This document shows positions 1 through 10,200 of a DNA stretch of 51,205 bases, piece after piece. How positions within the stretch are numbered: the stretch's first letter is position 1; every line of letters starts with the position of its first letter. The stretch lies in contig CBFFRP010000599.1 in NCBI GenBank assembly GCA_965644295.1, positions 1 to 51,205 of the forward strand, in the 5' to 3' direction. The notes beneath the pieces were generated by a model. The model was not told the DNA's origin. It saw only the letters and a list, made by a program, of their open reading frames with translations, and did not search any database. The stretch is from Paraphysomonas bandaiensis. Lineage: Eukaryota > Chrysophyceae. The position numbers and the translations under genes were made by a program.

Positions 1-1
1 A

Positions 2-3000
2 AAACAGTATCAGTTCAAAGGGGATTTCCTAATTATTGACATGAAACATAATGATGTCATACTTGGATTGCCGGCACTTACTGGTACTTTATATCCCTTT
101 ATGTGTGAATTGATGAGGCATGCTTTTGAACAAACATCTTATGAGATAGAAAGCGATACCAAGAAGATTTCGAGTCATGATTTGTCTGGTTTAGAGCATG
201 GACAAATAGTGGAACCATGGTCTAAAGCGAGTACTCAAATTGCACCGGAGGAAGAGGATTCCGAATTGCCGGTTCAATTTAAAGAAGCTTTGGTATTCTT
301 AGGAAAGACTAGAGCGGAAGCTTTAAAAGACTATGAGCAGTTGTTGGAGACCCATGTTAGTAGTGAGATGAAGGAACAAACAAATGTGATGCATCTCTTA
401 CGAACTAAAGCGGTTAAAGTCTTTGTACCAGATGAGTGGTCTGGTGTAAAGGGCGTTGAACCTTTAAAAATTAAGTGGAAAGATACACTTCCGGATCGGA
501 TCAAACCCAAGGCGAGGCCTATTAATCCGAAGCTATGGGAAGCTTCAGAGAAAGAATTTCGTCGTCTGTGTGGGTATTTTTACCGGAAGAGTAGATCGCC
601 ATGGGCTTCTTGTCTTGTAGTAGCGCCCAAGGCTACACCTCCTTATATTCGATTTTGTGGGGATTACGTTAAGATCAATGATCATATGCATGTGGGAAAC
701 TACACTATTCCCAATGTCAAACATGAACTTGACAAGATCATTAATTTTCCATATTATTTGGATATAGATCTTACAAATGCGTTTCATCAAATACCTTTAG
801 ATGAGGAAACTTCCGAAAAATTGTCCATTCAAACGCCATGGGGACAGTTTGCACCTAATTTCATGCCAGAGGGTATAGCGCCTGCTACTGGTGTTCTGCA
901 AGAGGTTGTTCGGGAGATATTTGCCGATTTTTCAGACTGGGCTATCGTTATCTTTGATAATATGCTAATACTAGCCAAAGATCCCCAGGATGCTTATGAA
1001 AAGTTGGAACGAGTTATTGACAGATGTCTGGAGAGAAACATCAAATTGAAAATGGCTAAGAGCTGGCTTGGTTTTAAGAAAGTTAATTTTTTCGGATATG
1101 TATGCAAACACAAATCGTATGAAGTGTGTCCGGATAAAAAGGAAGCGTTGGCAAACATACCTATGCCAACATCGACTAAACAAGCTAGATCTCTGCTAGG
1201 CAAGGGAGTTTTCTTTTCCAGCTTCACGCCAAAGTATTCTGACTTAGTAGGTCATTTAACGGACCTCACTAAGAAATCTTTCAATTGGAATAAATCTACT
1301 TGGCGTCATGATTATGAAGCTGAGTACAAACGTTTCATAAAAGGTTTACAAGATGCTTGTGAGCTCTTCTACCCTGATTATGAGTTAGAGTGGATTTTAC
1401 GGACTGATGCAAGTGAGCTAGGTATAGGTTCTGTACTACTTCAACGGAAGATATTGCCGTCAGGAGAAGCTCAATTGCAACCTATTGCCTTTATCTCCAA
1501 AAAGTTTTCAGAGCAAGCAATGAAATGGGCTACTATAGAGCAGGAGGGCTATGGTATCTATTACTCGGTTAAACAGCTAGCGTATTACTTAGTTGGAAAG
1601 CAGTTTACAATAGAAACAGACCATAACAATTTGCTCTGGATGGAAGCGTCTGAGGTACCAAAAATTGTTAGATGGAGAATATTCTTGCAATCATTCAATT
1701 TTAAAATCCGACATATTTCGGGAGCACAGAATTGGTTAGCAGACTGGTTATCCAGGGAACACCAACTGGCTTATCTGTCGGGCATGTTCTTGGATGATTC
1801 TATGTGGGATGATGCCTATTTTCTGGGAGAGGACTGTCAGGATTCTGAGTATTTCTCATTCCTAGGAAATTTTATGGACCCGTCGGATCTCAGTGACCAA
1901 GAACAACCTTCCATGAATATATCTCGTGAGGAATGCTTGCGTGAGGTACACAACTCTCGCGTGGGTCATCTTGGAGGGAAAGCTACTTGGATTCGTCTCA
2001 ATAAACGTTTTCCAGGGCATGGAATACCATACCAGGTGGTAGCAGAATATATATCCAACTGTCCAACTTGCGTGAAAACCCGGTTAGCCATGAAGGAAGC
2101 ACTTATTCCCATAGTGCGCAACCTAAAACCACCGGGGGCTCGCAGTGCTATTGGAATTGATGCAGTGGAGATTACGCCACATGGCAAGGACGGTTACACT
2201 CATATCAATGTGATAGTGAACCTGCACACAAAGCTCGTTTTTCTGGAACCAGTAAAAGGAGTAACGGCTTTGAATTTAGCGAATACTGTGTGGAAATATT
2301 GGTCCTATTACGGTCACACGGACGTCGTGATTTCGGACCAGGGTCCGGATTTAACTTCGGATCTATTCCAACAGCTAACGGAGTACATGGGAATGCGCCA
2401 TACGTTCAGTATAGCCAACCGACATGCGAATGGCTCAGAACGTATCATAGGTGAGGTAGTACGTCACCTACGAGCTCTAGTATATGATGCTAGCGAGCGT
2501 CAAGAGCGCAAAGATGTTTTTGAAGATCCTAGCTGGATCGCCAGTGTCCAACACATTCTTAACTCTGAAGTGTCATCTGAGACGGGATTCTCACCATTTG
2601 AGTTGACTTTTGGATCGGAAGACAAGCGTTATTTTAACGTGGACACCGACTCTGTTTCCCAGGATGCGCATGCACGACTTAAACGTTTTAATGATAACCT
2701 TCGTGAGCTCAGGGCAGCTTCGCATGCTTATCAACAGCGTCTTGTGCAAGAGCGCGCTAGCCAAGGTATACCGGCCGACAAGCAGAACAGATATCAGCCG
2801 GGAGATCTTGTTTTGTTCGACAAGGGTGCTAAAGTCCATCCTAAGATGTCTCACCGCTATATGGGTCCTTTCAAAGTCATATCTCAATACAAGAATGACA
2901 TTGATTGCAGACATTTGGTGACAGGACAAGTTGTGAAAGTCGATGTGCGTGAGGTTAAACTTTTTGCGGGTGATCAAGACACAGCGTATAACATGGCTTG

Positions 3001-3497
3001 CAGAGACCATGAACAGCATGTGATTGACACGATTCTATACTACAGAGGTGATAGAGACACCAGAACCTCTCTAGTTTTCACTGTGAAATTTCAGGATGGT
3101 GATGTTCGCGATATTCCATTCAGTAAGGATATTTTTGACTCTATTCCATATGCCGATTTCTGTTCTAGGAAAAGATATTTGTATCATCTTATTTATCCGG
3201 TTAAAGAGGCAAAGGAATATATTGCAAAAATCCGTAAGCAGCCCATTACTAGTTTTCAACCAGGTGATGAGGCTTATGTTGACTTAAGAGTTTTCGGGGA
3301 CTTGTGGTATGAAAGCCTGGAGTTACCGGATTCACATTTAATTACTTATGTTGCACGTTTTGTCTTCACACATTGGTATCATAAAAGTTCCAAACGGATA
3401 CTCTCAACTAAAAATGTGATGACTAAACAAACTTTCCGACTTGATAATTACCATATCCATTGTTTCGCCCATAAAGAATTTGATTCTTCTACAATGG
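2..3497 (+). CDS. pol: Outer gypsy pol, N-terminally cut by window, interrupted near its C-terminus
   Basis: The frame is open from base 2, upstream of the ATG at 41, and aligns there with the end of the protease domain of the inner pol (the IILGLPALTG-type motif). Next come reverse transcriptase (motif A DIDLTNAFHQ; active-site motif IFDN at 950-961 in place of YxDD), RNase H (RTDAS, ETDHNN), an integrase HHCC zinc module, a DDE core (IDAVE, SDQGPD, SERIIGE) and a GPF-type C-terminal module (YMGPF). A further conserved C-terminal region of about 200 residues follows. The apparent stop at 3500-3502 lies in the inner LTR (ATG GTG TGA). The genuine last codons resume at 12831. The coding sequence is otherwise undamaged, so the interruption looks recent. 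Confidence 0.9.
3493..3497. repeat. Target-site duplication, left copy (AATGG)
   Basis: AATGG lies directly before the inner 5' LTR (TGTGACC) and again at 12826-12830 directly after the inner 3' LTR. It is 4 or 5 bp, because the LTR may end in CAT or CATA. Removing one copy plus the inner element rejoins the outer pol frame (S-T-M-V-L-V). Confidence 0.85.
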
Positions 3498-4921
3498 TGT
3501 GACCACGTGGCATCTCGCGTGCCTTACTTACGTGGCTATAGTGTTTTCCTAAGGGGCTACAACAAGACACTAGATAGACTAACTACCAAGAAAACACTCA
3601 GAAATAACAGTCATTATTATTTATCACAGCATTGAAAACAACCATTCACTTACGGCGCAGTTTACTTTTTCGGTGATACCACTCACCGTAGTCAGCGAGC
3701 AGCTCTTCACCTGCCGGTATCGGTCTCAGAGTCTTGACCCAGACCACATCCAACCCAGACTCATCCATGCAGAATTCACAGTTGTAAGTCAGACCCGCAG
3801 CGAGATTCTCATCAAACAAGGTGTTTACGAACCTGCCGTGGTTATAAGGAGTCCTATGATATTTCCTCTCATGGCTGGGAACCGACATGAGATAACCTAC
3901 GTCATACTTCTCATGCTCGGCATCGATGTACACGGAGTCTTGCACACGAAGAATATAAGCACCCCAATTGGGGCACCGGTCATATATTTCTCCGCTATAG
4001 AGACACACTAGGAATCCAGACGCCAGGTCCACTAGAGCAAAGAGTCCTTTCTGCTGGGGACTCAAGCCATCTGGGTTGGCTATGTTGAGCCCCTTCCTAA
4101 CCTCGACGTATGGATTGTCGGTTCCACAACGAGCATAGAAATCCAGAACGGAGGCGCAAACATCAGGGGCTTCATCAAGGGATGCACTGTGCAAATAGGG
4201 GACTACTCTGCAGTGTTTACCACGCACGTCCGAGTGGACATCGGACTGCAAAGTCTCTGGCACGCCTCTTAGCCGCCTCTTCGCGAAAAGCTTGACGCCG
4301 GCGGTCTTCGTACTTCTTCTTGGAAGGCCGAACACGTGATTTGCATTTGCTTGGGTCTGTAATGGGTTCTTTCATTGCAAAATGCTGATTTAGGACAACT
4401 GTTGTTATGTTATGAAAGTGTACGTTAGCTAGTACTTTCCAAGTACCATTGTAGTTATGAGGAATGCAATACGATATACATTATACAGTGTTGTACAACC
4501 GTATTTGATAGAGTCGTTGACATGACTGTATATTGTTATACTGCTTGTATGACACAGCCTGCGTTGTGGTTGTGTGTTGCAACACAGTGTGACATGGATG
4601 ACGTTGTGTGTGTGCAGCTCTACGGTTGTCTTCATACTTTATGTTTCTGTTGTGACTCAGTTTTGTTTATGTTAACCATACTTGGGTACTAGCGACCTGA
4701 CATCACTAGCGGTGGTGTTTGCGTGCTGATTCTTCGCGGGAGTCAGTCACTCGAGTATAGTTGATTGAAACATAAGTTTACCTGTAATAATATCACTTCT
4801 TTGGTCTCATTGTCTTGATTCCTATACAGTGATAGTAGTTAGCGTTATCACGAGCCATAGTCTTGGTTATCAAACCAAACTGTGAGGTGACAGTTGAGTT
4901 GTCAAACGAGGCTGCGTCATA
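3498..4921 (+). repeat. 5' LTR of inner gypsy element
   Basis: It starts TGTGACCACGTGG and ends GCGTCATA, with imperfect inverted termini (TGTGAC versus GTCATA). It is 1424 bp, against 1432 bp in the 3' LTR. The first 737 bp match the 3' LTR exactly. All 15 substitutions and the 8-bp indel lie at 4234-4918. The LTR contains the damaged SET copy and, right of 4375, a stretch of about 550 bp that should hold the element promoter. That stretch is the part still recognisable in the outer element's LTR. Confidence 0.9.
3646..4375 (-). pseudogene. SET-domain gene copy in 5' LTR, frameshifted
   Basis: This is the same minus-strand SET gene as in the 3' LTR. Its ATG (complement of 4373-4375) and the first 47 codons are present, but 8 bp are missing near 4234. 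The frame then reaches a TAA at 4217-4219 after 52 codons. The downstream SET region is identical in sequence to the intact copy and remains open in its own frame (3646-4335), so a protein from a different start is conceivable but would lack the native N-terminus. Relative to the intact copy, four substitutions fall in the shared N-terminal codons (4262, 4274, 4289, 4292). All are at third positions and silent. On reverse transcription either LTR version could be transmitted. Confidence 0.85.
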
Positions 4922-5427
4922 GTAATTAATTACTTAATTGCTCGTGCAAGATATTTTGCATTTTGTTATTGTATAACTGTAGTCAATAGACAAACATTTC
5001 ACACTGTCTTTTGCACTCATACTACACACCTGTAATTGAATTATATTGTTGATTTTTCACTTAGAATACTGAGCTAGACTTTTCCGTCTCCTCATATTCG
5101 ATACCTAATTATATAGGGCAAAGCCGATTAAAAGTCTCTGTTAGGACATAGTACGCAACGTAGCCTAGCTGCCTGAACCCCGTAAATCAACTGCGAGAAA
5201 GTCCTTGCTATTGTTTACAGTGGTGTTCTGTGCAGTGACAAGCTGTGAACAACATAACTGCTTCTCAAGCATTTGTTGTACTCAGTGGTGTGCTTTTGGA
5301 GTGAGAATATCCAGTATAGTTGGCAAGTCCGCCAGCTACTAGAATTCGAGCTACAAGTGCACAGGTGGTTGCTGAAAGCCCTGCAAGGACCAATAAAAGG
5401 CACAAACCCAGTCACTAAAACTTAATC
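4922..5427 (+). other. 5' leader of inner gypsy element
   Basis: This is non-coding sequence between the LTR end and the gag ATG. It would be expected to hold the primer-binding site and packaging signal. Directly after the LTR comes an AT-rich run (GTAATTAATTACTTAATT) rather than a TGG-starting tRNA complement. I could not identify a primer site or a gene here. Confidence 0.6.
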
Positions 5428-7224
5428 ATGCATACACCTACTGAGGGTGAGCGTGGAAAGCAAGGGAGGAAGACCTTACCCAAGAAGTCTGACGTTCCTC
5501 AGGAAGAGAAAACTCAAACTGACCCAAGAGCTTCAAGCGCGGCCGCAGGAAAGAGTGAAGCCATGGCGGGTGCAAGCTCCAATCAGGAGATTTTAGACAC
5601 ACTCAGGACAATGTCAACCACTTTCACTGACGTTGTCTCAGCGGTTTCAACTTTGAATGATAGGATGCAGAGACTGGAGGAGAAGGTGCATGGATTGGAA
5701 GACACCGACCAAGTCCAATCACAACATTCAAGTAGCCCTGATGCGTCAGCAGGCGCAAAACACAAGCAACCTTCTAAACTGGAGAGAAGGAAGCCCAGGT
5801 ATTCCACAATGGGCGACCTGGCAAACTTTCGACCCAATCCAATGCAGAAAGAGGACGAGGAAGATTGTAAGTCGGAATCCAATGCAGAGAATGCAACTGT
5901 ACCTAAAAATCTGGCCGCGGAACAAATATTCAAGGGCAAGAAGCCAGGAAAACTTTTCAGAGATTTAAAGAAGAGCGCGGAGGTAGCAAATTCCAGAACG
6001 GTTACCATCACGAGGGAAGAGAAGCGTTGCCCGGTGCGCATAGAATCTCTAAAGTTAGGAGTGGTGGCCAAAGCAATTAATGACATTCTAGTATTCCAAG
6101 AGGAGGAGGAAACTGTAGTCCGGATACAGAAAGTTCTGTCCAGGAGTGTTAAGGACCATCTGCGAAATGTTTACAGCATTGCGTATTCAGATTTGGCTGC
6201 AATGGACTTATCAGATTTATTGAGAATCGTTGCTAGGGAGACGCGAGTGTTCAATTGTGTAGGCTTCTACAACGAGCTCAGAGATGCTTTGAAGCACATC
6301 AGAATTATGGAATGGAAACATGTAAACTCAGCTACTTTTGAAACGTTCTACAATCAGCAATTGAAGCTGATTCAAGCATTTAAGACCATATTGTCTATAA
6401 TGTTGGACTCGGACAACAAGAAGTGGTGCCCGAGGGTTGATGATAAAGAATTCGGTTTAATTCGTCTTTTCAAAAACCTGAATGATGGAAGTTATGTGAA
6501 GTTCGTCTTGGGATGCATGTCTTCCAACCGCTTTGATTCTATGAATGAATTTTTTGAAGAGTACTCAGCTATTCTGTTGGATCACTACCAAGTAACTATA
6601 GCTTACAAGCAAATACCTTTTGAGTCGAACATGCAGTTTCAACAAAAGCATGACGACTATATCAAAAGAAAGAGAGAGTTATTCAGCCAGCATAACAATA
6701 GCTCTAACTCTAGGAAGCCACAAACTAACCTACGTTTCTCTAGAGTGTCTCACATTGAAGCTTTTGATGATATAAACGAAGAGTGTGAGGATTATAGTTA
6801 CTGTGAGGATGAGTTACATATGGAGGAGGAAGCTTGGGATGCACCCAGTGAGACTTGGAAAACTGCCTTTCCAGGTTCACAACAGGACAATTCAGTGGAG
6901 TCTACGAAGGATACCACACCAGAAGAATTTAATCCCATGCTAGATGAAAGTCCTGATGTCGTCAAAGAACTGTCTGCGATGCATACCTCATATGAAACTC
7001 AGAACAAGAAGACTGAGAAGTACGGTTGTTTAAGGAAGATAATGTATGGGAAATGTAACAAACCGCAGTGCCCATACAATCATAATTCCAAATGTCTCCA
7101 AGATACTGCTGTCGAAATGAGAGAAAAGATCAACGCTTTCTTTCAAACGAAGGACGACACAGCACATCAGGAGAAACCTCCCGCTATCTTGAGGAGAGAA
7201 CGCTTCGGCGATTCTCGTCCTTGA
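5428..7224 (+). CDS. gag: Gag-like protein with CCCH zinc finger
   Basis: A 598-aa ORF lies in the gag position between leader and pol. It starts at the first ATG after the leader. The N-terminus is charged and low-complexity (about 1-50). A heptad-like helix that could be a coiled coil follows (about 55-90), then a mostly helical middle. The last 70 residues hold one zinc-finger pattern, C534-x8-C543-x4-C548-x3-H552. This is close to the CCCH class (usually x8-x5-x3) and is not the CCHC knuckle (x2-x4-x4) normal for gypsy Gag. The assumed roles are particle assembly and RNA binding. The stop is UGA at 7222-7224, and pol continues in the same frame. The Gag assignment rests on position; no capsid motif was recognised by eye. 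Confidence 0.8.
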   Translation: MHTPTEGERGKQGRKTLPKKSDVPQEEKTQTDPRASSAAAGKSEAMAGASSNQEILDTLRTMSTTFTDVVSAVSTLNDRMQRLEEKVHGLEDTDQVQSQHSSSPDASAGAKHKQPSKLERRKPRYSTMGDLANFRPNPMQKEDEEDCKSESNAENATVPKNLAAEQIFKGKKPGKLFRDLKKSAEVANSRTVTITREEKRCPVRIESLKLGVVAKAINDILVFQEEEETVVRIQKVLSRSVKDHLRNVYSIAYSDLAAMDLSDLLRIVARETRVFNCVGFYNELRDALKHIRIMEWKHVNSATFETFYNQQLKLIQAFKTILSIMLDSDNKKWCPRVDDKEFGLIRLFKNLNDGSYVKFVLGCMSSNRFDSMNEFFEEYSAILLDHYQVTIAYKQIPFESNMQFQQKHDDYIKRKRELFSQHNNSSNSRKPQTNLRFSRVSHIEAFDDINEECEDYSYCEDELHMEEEAWDAPSETWKTAFPGSQQDNSVESTKDTTPEEFNPMLDESPDVVKELSAMHTSYETQNKKTEKYGCLRKIMYGKCNKPQCPYNHNSKCLQDTAVEMREKINAFFQTKDDTAHQEKPPAILRRERFGDSRP

Positions 7225-10200
7225 GGTAAGGAGGGATGTGAGGGTGTGGACCTGGATGAGTCTACAGTTAATGTTTGTAATGGAGAGACTGATTGTATGA
7301 AGCTCTCTAAATCTGAACATGAGACTGAAAATTCTTCCAGGGTTCGCACAGACAAGGATGAGGCAAAGCTGTACGCCTGCTATCCTTCCTCTAAAAGTTT
7401 TTCTTCAGCACATACCGTAGGTAGAGTAGTGATAGATAGAAAATTCAAAATGGAGGAATTAGTCAATGTATTGTGTGACACGGGGGCACTTGTGGCAAAC
7501 TATGTCGCAAAAGATTTAATTGAGAAACTTCGTGATAAACTACAGCCAAGCCGTTTCTACAAAGTGAAGCACAGAGTGGTATTAGCTGACAGCAGGACAG
7601 TCCAAGATTTGACTGAAGGAGTTCGACTGAATTTGGTATTGACTGATCCTAAGTCCCACACTTATCAATACACTGGAGAATTCTTGGTCATAGACATGAA
7701 AACCAATGATATTATTTTGGGATTGCCTGCGCTGACTGGAAAGTTATATCCTTTTATGTGTGCGGTTATGCGTGAGGCACATGAGACTCAAATCGAAGAT
7801 GTCTCTAATAGTGAAAATTCGAATGTGTTGTCATCTCTGGTAGGGGACACGGTTGATTCTGATGACCGTGTGCACCCGTGGAGGAAAGCAAGTGAGGATA
7901 CCGCCCCAGAGGATGATGAAACCGAGTTGCCGGTCCAATTTAAAGATGCGTTGACATTCTTAGGAAAGTCTCGAGAGGAAGCTCTCCAAGACTATCATGA
8001 GCAGATTAAAACTCACGTTAGTGAAGAGTTGAAGAGTGAGACTAACATCATGGAATTGTTAACAACTAAAGCGGAAAAAGTGTTCGTGCCAGACGAGTGG
8101 AGCGGTGTGAGAGGTGTGGAGCCTTTGTCTCTGAAATGGAAAAGTACTCTCCCAGAAAGGATGAAACCAAAGGCCCGGCCGATCAATCCTAAGCTGTGGG
8201 AAGCTTCGGAGAAGGAATTTCGACGATTGTGTGGCTATTTCTACAGAAAAAGTCGTTCTCCCTGGGCATCTTGCCTAGTGGTAGCTCCAAAAGCCACTCC
8301 TCCATACATACGTTTTTGTGGTGACTACGTGCAAATTAACAAGCATATGGAGGTAGGGAACTACACTATTCCCAATGTCAAGCATGAGCTTGACAAGATC
8401 ATCAACTTTCCACTGTACATGGACATAGACTTGACAAATGCTTTCCATCAGATTCCGTTGGCAGATGAAACATCAGAGAGGTTGTCTATTCAGACACCAT
8501 GGGGGCAATATGCTCCAAACTTCATGCCAGAAGGCATTGCTCCTGCCACAGGTGTTCTACAAGAGACAGTGCGAGACATATTCAGTGACTTTTCTGAATG
8601 GGCAATTGTTATTTTTGATAATATGCTCATACTTGCACATGATGCTCAGGACGCCTATGAAAAATTTGAAAAGATTATTGACCGATGTATCGAAAGAAAT
8701 GTAAAACTTAAAATGCCAAAGAGCTGGTTGGGATTTAGAAAAGTAGATTTCTTTGGATATGTTTGTCGACATAAGTCCTATGAAGTTAACCCCGAGAAAA
8801 AAGAAGCACTAGGAAAGATTCCGATGCCTACCACGACCAAGCAGGCTAGATCTCTTTTAGGCAAGGGTGTATTTTTCTCCAGCTTTACTCCAAAATACTC
8901 CGATTTGGTGGCTCATTTGACTGACATGACCAAAAAGACTTTTAATTGGGACAAAAGTACTTGGAGGCATGATTATGAAGCTGAATTCCGTCGCTTCATC
9001 AAGGGTCTTCAAGATTCATGTGAGCTGTTTTATCCAGACTATGAGCTGGAATGGACTTTACGAACCGATGCTAGTGAGTTGGGAGTAGGCGCTGTTTTGT
9101 TACAGAAAAAGATATTTCCGAGTGGGGAAACACAATTACAGCCTATAGCTTTCATTTCGAAAAAATTTTCCACTCAGGCTCAGAAATGGGCGACCATTGA
9201 GCAAGAGGCTTATGGTATCTTCTATAGTGTCAAGCAATTAGCTTACTATTTGATTGGAAAGCAGTTCACCATTGAAACGGATCACAATAATCTGCTATGG
9301 ATGGAGGCATCAGAGGTACCGAAGATAACCAGGTGGAGGATTTTCCTACAATCTTTCAACTTTAATATTCGCCACATTTCTGGTGCTAAGAACTGGCTAG
9401 CGGATTGGTTGTCTCGGGAACATCAAGTAGCTGCCTTGTCAGGCATATTTTTAGATGAAGACTTGGATGATGTCTATTTTCTCGGCGATGATTGCACTGA
9501 GGACGAGTTTTTCAATTTCTTGGGAAATTTTATGGAACCTGAGGATCGAGAAATAGCACCTCCATCCGAGACACAAGTTACTCCTGAAGAAGCGTTGCTC
9601 CAAGTACATAACGCCCGAGTAGGACACATGGGAGGTAGAGCTACATGGATACGTTTGAATAAGGAGTTCCCGGGTCATAACATTCCTTATAAGGTTGTTG
9701 AGGATTATATTTCCAAGTGTCCAAATTGTGTGAAAACGAGATTAGCTATGAGAGAGGCTCTCATTCCTATCGTTCGAAATCTCAAGCCGCCAAATGCTAG
9801 GAGCGCTATTGGCATTGATGCAGTAGAGATTACACCGCATGGCGCGGATGGATATACTCATATCAATGTGGTGGTTAACCTTTTCACCAAGTTAGTATAC
9901 CTTGAACCGGTAAAGGGAGTCACGGCCCTTAATCTTGCCAATACGGTTTGGAAATACTGGACTCACTATGGACACACAGATCTCATTATTTCTGATCAAG
10001 GACCGGACTTGACTTCCGATCTATTCAAACAGTTGACCGAATATATGGGTGTCCGGCACACTTTCAGCATCGCTAACCGTCACGCCAACGGTTGTGAGCG
10101 CATTATTGGGGAGGTTGTGCGACACTTGCGTGCTTTGGTCTATGATAACAGTGAGCGTGAAGAACGCAGAGATGCTTTTGAGGATCCCAGCTGGATAGCC

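Noticed and set aside
2591-3019. 142-codon minus-strand ORF inside outer pol
   Set aside because: Overlaps integrase coding on the plus strand, has no domain, and the inner element keeps only a shorter counterpart.
3673-4011. Plus-strand 112-codon ORF opposite the SET gene, repeated at 11570-11908
   Set aside because: Identical in both LTRs only because the LTRs are identical there; no domain, and the opposite strand is a clear SET protein.
4922-4960. tRNA primer-binding site after the 5' LTR
   Set aside because: No TGG-starting complement to a tRNA 3' end; the sequence is AT-rich, so none is annotated.
7220-7231. Splice donor GAG|GTAAGG after the gag stop as a route to a Gag-Pol mRNA
   Set aside because: The UGA lies upstream of the donor and would remain in the exon, so splicing here cannot bypass it.
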